From NCBI GenBank assembly GCA_021205375.1, contig JAJPXR010000200.1:1-6545 (forward strand): a stretch of 6,545 nucleotides of DNA, read 5' to 3'. Below are positions 1 to 6,541 of this stretch, piece after piece. A model generated the notes under the pieces. That model had not been told where the DNA came from and searched no databases. It was given only the letters and a program-made list of their open reading frames with translations. The translations under genes and the position numbers were made by a program. The first letter of the stretch is position 1; every line of letters begins with the position of its first letter. This DNA comes from Clostridiales bacterium. Lineage in GTDB: Bacteria; Bacillota; Clostridia; Oscillospirales; Oscillospiraceae.

Positions 1-112
1 GCTCCCACCCCGCCCCGGTACATCGCCCGCGGATGAGCGCGGCCCCGGCCTCCGGGAACAATGAATAGATAGATAACAGCGGGCAAGCGGCCTGCACAAA
101 GGGAGGTATCCC

Positions 113-1381
113 ATGAAGCCGGGAACAAAAATCGTCAAAATCGTCATGTGGGCGTTTTTCCTGGGCGCCATCGCCTATTTTTGCGTTTACACCTACCATG
201 TGCTGTTCAGCAGCTATGAGACCGCCAGCCTCTACAGCTACACCGCGGAGGACACGGCGGAAGCTACCGGCTATATGGTCCGGGACGAGCAGGTGCTGGA
301 CGGCGGCGCAGAGCTGCAAGAGGTGGTGGTGGCAGAAGGGGAGACCGTAGCCGTGGGGGACACTCTGGCGGTGGTCTACAGCACCCAGGAAGCCCTGGAC
401 CGCCATGCAGAGATCAAGGAGCTGGAGGCCCGGCTGGAATCCCTGCAATACATCCTCAGCCACAGCGCCGGCGGGTCGGACAACTCCACCCTGAACAGTG
501 AGATCATCGACGCCATTGTGGACCTGCGGGCCATGACCGCCTCCGGCAGCCTGACAGAGCTGGAGGACCTGTCCTCCGAGCTGAAAACCCTGATGTTCCG
601 CCGGGACTACACCTATAACGGCAGCAGCGCCCTGACCGAAGAGATCACCGAGCTGGTGGAGTACGTGGAATCCCTGGCGGCGGAGAATCAGTCCTACACC
701 ACCACCATCTCCGCCCCCGCCAGCGGCACTTTTTCCAGCATGGTGGACGGCTATGAATCTGTCCTGACCTCCGCCAGCGTTAAGGATCTGACCCCCGACC
801 AACTGGACAAGCTGTTGGATCAGCGGGAGGCAGTGACGGACGACGGCAGCAGCCTGGGCAAGCTCATCACCTCCGCCACCTGGTACTTCGCCGCTGAGCT
901 GACCGAAGCGGACAGCGAGAGGCTCAAAATCGGCGACACCGTCACTCTGCGCTTCAACAGCCTGGACCGGACCATCGACATGGAGGTGGAATCCATCTCC
1001 AAGGCGGACGACGACGGCGTGGTGTGCGTGGTCTTTTCCAGTAATCAATACCTGGCGGAGACCACCCTACTCCGGGACCAGACGGCGGACATCATCCTGG
1101 ACACCGTCACCGGCTACCGGGTGGACAAGTCCGCTATCCACGTGGAGAACGAGAGCGGCGACATCGGCGTTTACCGGCTTTACGGCACCCAGGCCGTGTG
1201 GGTCTCGGTGGAGATCCTCTGGGAGGGGGAGGACTACTACCTCATCGCCCAGCCCACTGAGTACGACGAGGAGGGCAACGCCGTGGAGACCACCCAACTG
1301 GAGGACGCCAAGAGCCTCCGGGCCGGTGTGGAGATCATCGTCAAGGGCCGGGACCTCTACGACGGCAAGGTCATCGAGTGA
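113..1381 (+). CDS. HlyD-family membrane-anchored adaptor-like protein
   Basis: A 422-residue protein with the layout of HlyD/membrane-fusion adaptors. A short basic N-terminus precedes one hydrophobic segment at about residues 7-32, so the bulk should lie outside the membrane. Residues about 49-90 resemble the first half of a lipoyl/barrel-sandwich domain (VAEGETVAVGDTLA at 73-86). Residues 92-195 are mostly helical and acidic, fitting the helical hairpin. The second barrel-sandwich half returns at about 198-218 (ISAPASGTF), a beta-barrel follows at about 255-335, and the end (KGRDLYDGKVIE, 411-422) is typical of the last strands of such proteins. The start is supported by GGGAGG at 101-106, six bases before the ATG. 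Family members usually link an inner-membrane ABC or RND pump to export, but no pump gene is seen here and the neighbours downstream are division genes, so a role in envelope or division is possible. Family call is firm, function is not. Confidence -1.
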   Translation: MKPGTKIVKIVMWAFFLGAIAYFCVYTYHVLFSSYETASLYSYTAEDTAEATGYMVRDEQVLDGGAELQEVVVAEGETVAVGDTLAVVYSTQEALDRHAEIKELEARLESLQYILSHSAGGSDNSTLNSEIIDAIVDLRAMTASGSLTELEDLSSELKTLMFRRDYTYNGSSALTEEITELVEYVESLAAENQSYTTTISAPASGTFSSMVDGYESVLTSASVKDLTPDQLDKLLDQREAVTDDGSSLGKLITSATWYFAAELTEADSERLKIGDTVTLRFNSLDRTIDMEVESISKADDDGVVCVVFSSNQYLAETTLLRDQTADIILDTVTGYRVDKSAIHVENESGDIGVYRLYGTQAVWVSVEILWEGEDYYLIAQPTEYDEEGNAVETTQLEDAKSLRAGVEIIVKGRDLYDGKVIE

Positions 1382-1402
1382 CCGTAATCAACAATGTACC
1401 CT

Positions 1403-1498
1403 GTAACCTGTGCAATTCGTCCGGGAATTTTCGCTTTTTCCTCGCCTTGAGACGGGAAAAATCGAATCGTTTTCCACAGATTTTCCGTAACCTGTGCA
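1403..1498 (+). repeat. 12-bp direct repeat GTAACCTGTGCA, two copies 84 bp apart
   Basis: Exact copies lie at 1403-1414 and 1487-1498, both in the non-coding spacer before yggS. The 84-bp offset equals about eight helical turns, which would place both copies on the same DNA face. Each copy is followed directly by a small inverted repeat. A pair of operator sites is one explanation; a remnant of a local duplication is another. Confidence -1.
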
Positions 1499-1537
1499 GC
1501 GAAAGCTGCTCCATTGCATCTGTAGAACAAAGAGAAA

Positions 1538-1543
1538 CGGAGG
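1538..1543 (+). promoter_or_regulatory. Ribosome binding site deciding the yggS start
   Basis: CGGAGG lies eight bases upstream of the ATG at 1552. It selects this start over an in-frame GTG at 1378, which would add 58 residues. The shorter protein begins MSVKTCVEAV and has the usual family length and N-terminal helix. Confidence -1.
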
Positions 1544-1551
1544 CAATTATT

Positions 1552-2262
1552 ATGTCCGTAAAAACATGTGTGGAAGCTGTCCAGGCCCGCATCCGTGCCG
1601 CGGCTCTGGCCGCGGGCCGGGACCCGGCGGAAATCACGCTGGTGGCGGCCACCAAGGTCCAGACCAGTGACACCATCCGGGAGGCCATTCAAGCAGGGAT
1701 CACCTGTTGCGGCGAAAACCGGGTGCAGGAGTTCAACACCCACTGGAAAGACGGGGCCTATGAGGGGGCCGAGGTCCACTTCATCGGCCATTTGCAGAAG
1801 AACAAGGTGAAATACCTGGTGGGCAAGGTCTCCCTCATTGAGTCCATCGACAGTGAGGGGCTGATGACCGCCGTCAGCGACCGGGCGGTGAAAACCGGCG
1901 TGGTGCAGGACATCCTCATCGAGGTGAACATCGGCGGCGAGGCCAGCAAGTCCGGCGCGGCCCCGGCGGAGGTGGAAACGCTGCTTCGCCTGGCGGCGGA
2001 TTTGCCCGGCGTTCGGGCCAGAGGACTGATGGCCATTCCCCCTGTGGCGGAGCAGCCGGGAGAAAATCAACGGTATTTCCGGGAAATGTATCAGCTTTTT
2101 GTTGACATGAGGGGGAAAATGGCCGATAATGGAGAGTGTATGGACATCCTTTCGATGGGCATGAGCGGTGACTTTGAGGACGCCATCGCCCAGGGCGCCA
2201 CACAGGTGCGGGTCGGGACCGCCCTGTTTGGGCAGCGGCCTCCCATGCGGGCCAACGGGTAA
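1552..2262 (+). CDS. yggS: YggS/YlmE family pyridoxal phosphate-binding homeostasis protein
   Basis: A 236-residue cytosolic protein of the YggS/YlmE/PROSC family, which binds pyridoxal 5'-phosphate and keeps free PLP and linked amino-acid pools in balance; no enzymatic reaction is established for the family. The fold is that of alanine-racemase N-terminal TIM barrels. The PLP lysine is K35 in LVAATK (30-35). Other family blocks are visible: GENRVQE (54-60), HFIGHLQKNK (76-85), the segment around 122-135 (LIEVNIGGEASKSG), MGMSGDFEDAI (202-212), which fits the phosphate-binding loop region, and VRVGTALFG (219-227). Length matches the family. It sits 75 nt before sepF, as ylmE does in Bacillus. 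Nothing looks truncated or damaged. Confidence -1.
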   Translation: MSVKTCVEAVQARIRAAALAAGRDPAEITLVAATKVQTSDTIREAIQAGITCCGENRVQEFNTHWKDGAYEGAEVHFIGHLQKNKVKYLVGKVSLIESIDSEGLMTAVSDRAVKTGVVQDILIEVNIGGEASKSGAAPAEVETLLRLAADLPGVRARGLMAIPPVAEQPGENQRYFREMYQLFVDMRGKMADNGECMDILSMGMSGDFEDAIAQGATQVRVGTALFGQRPPMRANG

Positions 2263-2291
2263 GGATGCGCCTCACCCTATCTCACCATTTC

Positions 2292-2312
2292 CTCCCAGCC
2301 GACGGTTGGGAG
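2292..2312 (+). other. Stem-loop between yggS and sepF
   Basis: CTCCCAGCC (2292-2300) pairs with GGTTGGGAG (2304-2312) over nine base pairs, one of them G-U, around a GAC triloop. No T-run follows on either strand, so it does not look like an intrinsic terminator. It ends eight bases before the sepF ribosome site, where it could affect mRNA processing, stability or translation; that role is inferred. Confidence -1.
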
Positions 2313-2337
2313 CAGACCGCAAGGAGGAACCTGTCAC

Positions 2338-2844
2338 ATGGGTATTATGGATGAACTGAAACGTCTGGCCCGCCCCTATGAGGACGACGACGAATACGAA
2401 GAAGAAGCCGAGAACAACACCACCCCCATCTCCCAGGAACGCAGCCGCAGCAAGCCCTCTGACGCAGAATACTCTTCCGTCAGCTCCAGTCAGCCTGCCC
2501 GTGCTGCCAGCGCACCGGAGGAGCGGAGCCGGAAAGTGGTCAACATCCACACCACCACTCAGCTCCAGGTGATTTTGGTGCGGCCCAAGGAGTTTGACGA
2601 CGCCTCTGAGATCGCCGACCACCTGCGGGACAAGCGCACCGTGGTGATGAACCTGGAAGAGGCCGACGACAAGACCTCCCGCCGCCTGGTGGATTTCCTC
2701 TCCGGCGTGGCCTACGCCCAGGAGGGGAAGATCAAAAAGGTGGCCGTCTCTACCTATATCATCACTCCCTACAACGTGGACATCATCGGCGATAAGGACA
2801 TTCTCGACGAGCTGGAGAGCAGCGGCGCTTACACCTTCCAGTGA
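2338..2844 (+). CDS. sepF: Cell division protein SepF
   Basis: A 168-residue cytosolic division protein. SepF bundles FtsZ filaments and ties the Z-ring to the membrane, overlapping in function with FtsA. The N-terminus (MGIMDELKRLA) fits the amphipathic membrane-targeting helix, followed by an acidic stretch (15-25) and a low-complexity Ser/Glu/Pro linker to about residue 64. The SepF core runs from about 67 to 160: VVNIHTTTQLQVILVRPKEF, then VVMNLEEAD (102-110) and DFLSGVAYAQEG (119-130) with glycine 123 in the conserved turn involved in SepF self-interaction, and ITPYNVDIIG (142-151). The start is the ATG at 2338, ten bases after AAGGAGG (2321-2327); a second ATG three codons in would cut into the helix. 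Length and sequence fit the Clostridia type. divIVA follows after 38 nt, so the two are probably cotranscribed. Confidence -1.
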   Translation: MGIMDELKRLARPYEDDDEYEEEAENNTTPISQERSRSKPSDAEYSSVSSSQPARAASAPEERSRKVVNIHTTTQLQVILVRPKEFDDASEIADHLRDKRTVVMNLEEADDKTSRRLVDFLSGVAYAQEGKIKKVAVSTYIITPYNVDIIGDKDILDELESSGAYTFQ

Positions 2845-2882
2845 GAGGCCGCAGAACAGACAAAAGGGAGGAAATCTGAACT

Positions 2883-3608
2883 ATGATGACACCCAACGAT
2901 GTGGCGCAGCATCGCTTTGCCACTGCCCGCTTCAACGGTTACAGCACCGCCGACGTGGACGAGTTTTTAGACCAGTTGACGGCGGATTACACCGCTTTGT
3001 ATAAGGAAAACGCCGTTCTCAAGAGCAAAATGAAGGTCCTGGTGGACAAAATCGGCGAATATCGGGCCACTGAGGACGATATGCGCCAGACCCTGTTGAC
3101 CGCCCGCCGGAACGCCGAGAGCATTACCGCTCAGGCCCAGGAGGAGCGCCAGGCCATGCTACAGGAAGCGGAGACCGAAGTGGCCGCCCGCCGCCAGGAG
3201 CTGCGCCAGGAAATCAACAACTCCGAGGCCCAACTGACCGCCGCCCGACAGTCCACGGTGGACTTCGTCAACGGGATGCGGGCGCTGGTGGCCCAGCAGC
3301 AGACCTTCCTGGCACAGGAGGCCGCGTTCCTGGACCGGCTGGACGAGATCAAAGCCACCGAAACGCCGGAGGAGACAGCTCCCCAGGCGGAGGAGACCGA
3401 CGAGGTGGAGGACGCCATGAAGAGCATCCTCTCCGACGAGGCCCTGGCCGCTGAGATGGCCGCCGCCGAAGCCGCGGCGGAGCAGTCGCCGGAGACCGCC
3501 TACGCCCAGGAGGTCCCCAACCTGGGCGGCATCGCCCCAGACGGGGATGACCCCACCCGCGTGATGGACCTGAGCAGCATGAGCGCCGACCAGGACTACA
3601 AGGTGTAA
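2883..3608 (+). CDS. divIVA: DivIVA family septum/pole-site protein
   Basis: A 241-residue coiled-coil protein that recognises negatively curved membrane at division sites and poles and recruits partners for septum placement and wall growth. The conserved N-terminal domain (MMTPNDVAQHRF, then FNGYSTADVDEFLDQL at 17-32) is clear. F17 lines up with the membrane-inserting phenylalanine of the B. subtilis protein, but the next residue, arginine there, is N18 here, with R16 just before. A long coiled coil rich in Glu, Gln, Arg and Ala covers about 35-155. The tail (160-241) is acidic and Ala/Glu-rich, probably disordered, ending in DDPTRVMDLSSM...DQDYKV. GGGAGG at 2866-2871 is eleven bases before the first of two tandem ATG codons, which favours 2883 over 2886. 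It follows sepF directly; ylmG and ylmH, usually between them in Bacillus, are absent. Confidence -1.
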   Translation: MMTPNDVAQHRFATARFNGYSTADVDEFLDQLTADYTALYKENAVLKSKMKVLVDKIGEYRATEDDMRQTLLTARRNAESITAQAQEERQAMLQEAETEVAARRQELRQEINNSEAQLTAARQSTVDFVNGMRALVAQQQTFLAQEAAFLDRLDEIKATETPEETAPQAEETDEVEDAMKSILSDEALAAEMAAAEAAAEQSPETAYAQEVPNLGGIAPDGDDPTRVMDLSSMSADQDYKV

Positions 3609-3634
3609 TTGCTGACACAGAAAAAGAGACCCAT

Positions 3635-3660
3635 TCGAACGCCGCAAAAGCGGCGTTCGG
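3635..3660 (+). other. Strong stem-loop between divIVA and ileS
   Basis: CGAACGCCGC (3636-3645) pairs perfectly with GCGGCGTTCG (3650-3659) around an AAAA loop, with a further U-G pair at 3635/3660. The next bases are CTATCAG, not a T-run, so a standard intrinsic terminator is unlikely on the + strand; the minus strand also lacks an adjacent T-run. It ends 13 bases before the ileS ribosome site. It may be a processing or stability element, or a weak attenuator between division genes and ileS. The 81-nt gap is too short for a T-box leader. Confidence -1.
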
Positions 3661-3689
3661 CTATCAGATACAAGAGGAGATAGAAGCCA

Positions 3690-6461
3690 ATGCCCGATTA
3701 CAACAAAACCATCAATCTGCCCAAGACCTCTTTCCCCATGCGGGCGGCCCTGGCCAAGCGGGAGCCGGCCATGCTGGAGGAGATGTACCGCAAGGACGTG
3801 TACAACAAGCTGATGAAGAAAAACGAGGGAAAGCCCCTCTACGTCCTCCACGACGGCCCTCCCTACGCCAACGGCGAAATTCACATCGGCCACGCCCTGA
3901 ACAAGATCCTGAAGGACTTCATCGTCCGCTATAAGAACATGGCCGGGTTTAAGGCCCCCTATATCCCCGGCTGGGACACCCACGGTATGCCCATCGAGAC
4001 CGCCATCCAGAAGCAGGGCGTCAAGCGCAACGAGATGCCTGTGCCGGAGTTCCGGGACAAGTGCCGGGCCTTCGCCCTGGAGCAGGTGGACAAGCAGCGG
4101 GAGGGCTTCAAGCGCCTGGGCGTCATCGGCGACTGGGACCACCCCTATCTGACCCTGACCCCCGACTTCGAGGCCAAGCAGGTGAAGGTGTTCGGCGCCA
4201 TGGCCGAGAAAGGCCTGATTTATCAGGGCCTCAAGCCCACCTACTGGTGCCCCACCTGCGAGACCGCTCTGGCCGAGGCCGAGGTGGAGTACGCCGAGGA
4301 CCCCGTCACCACCATCTATGTCAAGTTCCAGGTGCATGACGACAAGGGCAAGCTGTCCCAGTACGGCGACCTGAGCAAGATGTACTTCGTCATCTGGACC
4401 ACCACCACCTGGACCCTGCCCGGCAACATGGCCATCTGCCTGAACCCCCAGTTGGAATACTCTCTGGTGAAGGTGGCCTCCGGCGACATCCTCATCATCG
4501 CCACCGACCTGGTGGGCAACGTGATGAGCGAGTGCGGCATCACCGAGTATGAGACCGTTGCCACCCTCTTTGGTGACGAGTTCGAGTATATGACCGCTTA
4601 CCATCCCTTCATGAACCGGGATTCCCTGCTCATCCTGGGCGACCACGTCACCCTGGACGCCGGTTCCGGCTGCGTCCACACCGCCCCCTCCTTCGGCCTG
4701 GACGACTTCTATGTCTGCCAGCGCTATCCGGAGATCCCCACCGACATCACCATGGAGGTCTCTGTGGACGCCAAGGGCTACCTGAACGAGTTCGCCGGTC
4801 CCTACAAGGGCATCCACGTCCAGAAGGCCCATCCCATCATCTACAAGGACCTGGTGGAGAGCGGCGCGCTGCTGTCCAGCAAGGACATCACCCACAGCTA
4901 CCCCCATTGCTGGCGCTGCAAGAAGCCCGTCATCTTCCGGGCCACCCAGCAGTGGTTCGCCAGCGTGGACGCCATCAAGGACGAGGCCGTCAAAGCCTGC
5001 GACGACATCTATTGGAAGCCGGAGTGGGGCCAGGAGCGGATGATCTCCATGATCCGGGAGCGCTCCGACTGGTGCATCTCCCGCCAGCGCACCTGGGGCG
5101 TACCCATCCCCATGTTCTTCTGCGAGGACTGCGGCAAGCCATACTGCACGCCGGAGTCCATCGACAAGGTGGCCGGTATCTTCGCCAAGGAAGGCTCCAA
5201 CGCATGGTGGGCTATGGACGTGACCGAGCTGATGCCGGAGGGCGCCAAGTGCGACTGCGGCTGCACCAGCTTCCGCAAGGAGAAGGACATTCTGGACGTG
5301 TGGTTTGACTCCGGCTCCACCTGGTCCGCCGTCAGCGACACCCGGCCTGAGCTGCGCTACCCCGCCGACCTGTATCTGGAGGGCGGCGACCAGTACCGCG
5401 GCTGGTTCCAGTCCTCCATGCTGACCTCCATCGCCGTCAACGGCGTGGCTCCCTACAAGGAGATCATCACCCACGGCTGGACCGTGGACGGCAAGGGCCG
5501 GGTCATGCACAAGAGCCTGGGCAACGCCATCAGCCCCCAGGACACCATCAAGCAGTACGGCGCGGACATCTTCCGCCTGTGGGTGTCCTCCGCCGATTAC
5601 ACCCAGGATATGCGTTTGTCCAAGGAGATTTTGAAGCAGTTGGCTGACGCCTACCTCAAACTCCGCAACACCTGCCGCTATATGTTGGGCAACCTGAACG
5701 GCTTCGACCCCAACAGCGATATGGTGGACGTGAAGGAGATGCTGGAGCTGGACCAGTGGGCTGTGGCCGCCCTGAACACCCTGGTGGGCAAGGTCCGCGA
5801 CGCCTACGACAACTACGATTTCCACACCGTCTATCGCCTGGTGTATAACTTCTGCGTGGTGGAGATGTCCAACTTCTACCTGGACATCATCAAGGACCGG
5901 CTTTACTGCGAGGCCGTGGAGTCCCACGAGCGCCGCAGCGCCCAGTCCGCCATGTACCTGATCCTGAACGCGCTGGTGCGCATCCTGACCCCCATCCTGG
6001 CCTTCACCTCTGAGGAGGTCTGGCAGGCCATGCCTCACCGGGCCGAGGACGACACCGAGGCGGCGCTGTTCAACGACATGCCCTCCGCCAACCCCGACTG
6101 GGCGCTGACCGAGGAGCAGGAGACCCGCTGGGCCAACCTGCTGGCCTTCAAAGCCGAGGTCAACCAGGCTTTGGAACAGGCCCGCACCGCCAAAATCTGC
6201 AAAAAGTCCACCGACGCCAAGCTGACCCTGGTGCTGGACGAGGAAGGCTGGGCCGCCTACGAGACCATCCAGGATATGAACCTGGCCGACCTGTTCATCG
6301 TCTCCGAGGTGGCTGTGGAAAAGGGCGATGAGCGCAGCATCCGGGTGGAAGTCCACACCGCCCCCAAGTGCCCCCGCTGCTGGCTGCACAACGCCGCCAT
6401 CACCGAGGAAGGCGGGCTTTGCCCCCGGTGCGCCAACGCCATCAAGGGCCTGGAACTGTAA
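3690..6461 (+). CDS. ileS: Isoleucyl-tRNA synthetase
   Basis: A complete 923-residue class I synthetase that activates isoleucine with ATP and charges tRNA-Ile in the cytosol. The catalytic signature HIGH is at 65-68 (PPYANGEIHIGHALNK), with GWDTHGMPIE at 94-103. The CP1 editing domain, which removes misactivated valine, shows the threonine-rich WTTTTWTLP (236-244) and GSGCVHTAPSFGLDD (325-339) with its conserved aspartates. Cysteine pairs C187/C190 with C407/C410, and C478/C481 with C521-C525, match the zinc sites known in bacterial IleS. The KMSKS loop reads VMHKS at 605-609. The anticodon-binding helices follow at about 650-820, and a C-terminal zinc ribbon carries C894, C897, C911 and C914. 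This C-terminal ribbon and the length fit the ordinary bacterial IleS1 type rather than the mupirocin-resistant IleS2 type. GAGGAG (3674-3679) lies ten bases before the ATG. No T-box is visible. Confidence -1.
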   Translation: MPDYNKTINLPKTSFPMRAALAKREPAMLEEMYRKDVYNKLMKKNEGKPLYVLHDGPPYANGEIHIGHALNKILKDFIVRYKNMAGFKAPYIPGWDTHGMPIETAIQKQGVKRNEMPVPEFRDKCRAFALEQVDKQREGFKRLGVIGDWDHPYLTLTPDFEAKQVKVFGAMAEKGLIYQGLKPTYWCPTCETALAEAEVEYAEDPVTTIYVKFQVHDDKGKLSQYGDLSKMYFVIWTTTTWTLPGNMAICLNPQLEYSLVKVASGDILIIATDLVGNVMSECGITEYETVATLFGDEFEYMTAYHPFMNRDSLLILGDHVTLDAGSGCVHTAPSFGLDDFYVCQRYPEIPTDITMEVSVDAKGYLNEFAGPYKGIHVQKAHPIIYKDLVESGALLSSKDITHSYPHCWRCKKPVIFRATQQWFASVDAIKDEAVKACDDIYWKPEWGQERMISMIRERSDWCISRQRTWGVPIPMFFCEDCGKPYCTPESIDKVAGIFAKEGSNAWWAMDVTELMPEGAKCDCGCTSFRKEKDILDVWFDSGSTWSAVSDTRPELRYPADLYLEGGDQYRGWFQSSMLTSIAVNGVAPYKEIITHGWTVDGKGRVMHKSLGNAISPQDTIKQYGADIFRLWVSSADYTQDMRLSKEILKQLADAYLKLRNTCRYMLGNLNGFDPNSDMVDVKEMLELDQWAVAALNTLVGKVRDAYDNYDFHTVYRLVYNFCVVEMSNFYLDIIKDRLYCEAVESHERRSAQSAMYLILNALVRILTPILAFTSEEVWQAMPHRAEDDTEAALFNDMPSANPDWALTEEQETRWANLLAFKAEVNQALEQARTAKICKKSTDAKLTLVLDEEGWAAYETIQDMNLADLFIVSEVAVEKGDERSIRVEVHTAPKCPRCWLHNAAITEEGGLCPRCANAIKGLEL

Positions 6462-6477
6462 CTCTGTTTTTCATCAA

Positions 6478-6495
6478 TGCGACCCCGCACTTTTT
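6478..6495 (+). terminator. Possible weak terminator after ileS
   Basis: TGCG (6478-6481) can pair with CGCA (6486-6489) around an ACCC loop, followed by C and five T residues. The position, 16 bases after the ileS stop, is right for a terminator, but a four-pair stem is short. The T-run is also one arm of a larger inverted repeat, so the assignment is tentative. Confidence -1.
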
Positions 6496-6541
6496 GGGTT
6501 CTATGTCAAGAGTTGGGGCAGAGAAAAATAACCCGCAAAAA
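6491..6541 (+). repeat. Imperfect inverted repeat at the window end
   Basis: TTTTTGGGTT (6491-6500) is matched by AACCC-gc-AAAAA (6530-6541): ten pairs interrupted by a two-base bulge, around 29 bases. It could be an RNA hairpin, or nested repeats at the end of an inserted element. The window stops four bases later, so the wider context is not visible. Confidence -1.

Larger units (their letters stand above)
1382..1551 (+). promoter_or_regulatory. Structured AT-richer spacer upstream of yggS, likely leader/regulatory
   Basis: This 170-nt gap separates the adaptor gene from yggS and is visibly richer in A and T than the flanking genes. It contains the 12-bp direct repeat GTAACCTGTGCA at 1403-1414 and 1487-1498. 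TTTTTCC (1435-1441) can pair with GGAAAAA (1455-1461), and the same purine arm can instead pair with TTTTCC at 1470-1475, so two hairpins compete. GCAGC-GAAA-GCTGC at 1496-1509 forms a short stem closed by a GNRA-type tetraloop and overlaps the second repeat. AATTC/GAATT (1414-1418/1425-1429) overlaps the first repeat. I could not identify a convincing -35/-10 pair, nor a known riboswitch. Regulatory function is inference from structure and position. Confidence -1.

Noticed and set aside
1..36. Possible C-terminal tail of an upstream + strand gene (APTPPRYIARG, stop at 34-36).
   Set aside because: Eleven codons cannot be identified, and the other two frames also stop within the next 35 bases.
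44..56. CCCGG-CCT-CCGGG hairpin as an upstream terminator.
   Set aside because: The stem has only five pairs, the region is very GC-rich and no T-run follows.
79..95. Hairpin GCGGGC/GCCTGC just before the adaptor gene's ribosome site.
   Set aside because: Six pairs with one G-U in GC-rich DNA is near background; noted only as similar in placement to the stems before sepF and ileS.
1394..1450. An 18-codon small ORF (MYPVTCAIRP...) in the yggS leader.
   Set aside because: No ribosome site precedes it and the sequence is not peptide-leader-like for any known attenuator.
1470..1478. TTTTCCACA, one base off the DnaA box TTATCCACA.
   Set aside because: A single near-match without neighbouring boxes or origin-type genes is expected by chance.
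1357..2070. A 237-codon minus-strand open frame opposite yggS.
   Set aside because: It is also codon-registered antisense to yggS, has no ribosome site, and has no recognisable motif.
3612..3640. CTGACA at 3612-3617 as a -35 for an internal ileS promoter.
   Set aside because: The hexamer 17 bases on (TCGAAC) is a poor -10, matching only three of six positions.
3159..6389. A 1076-codon open frame on the minus strand opposite divIVA and ileS, longer than ileS itself.
   Set aside because: Its codons are exactly in register with those of divIVA and ileS, so it stays open simply because those genes use no TTA, CTA or TCA codons in this range. The product is His/Gly/Val/Leu-rich with no recognisable domain, as expected for an antisense shadow.
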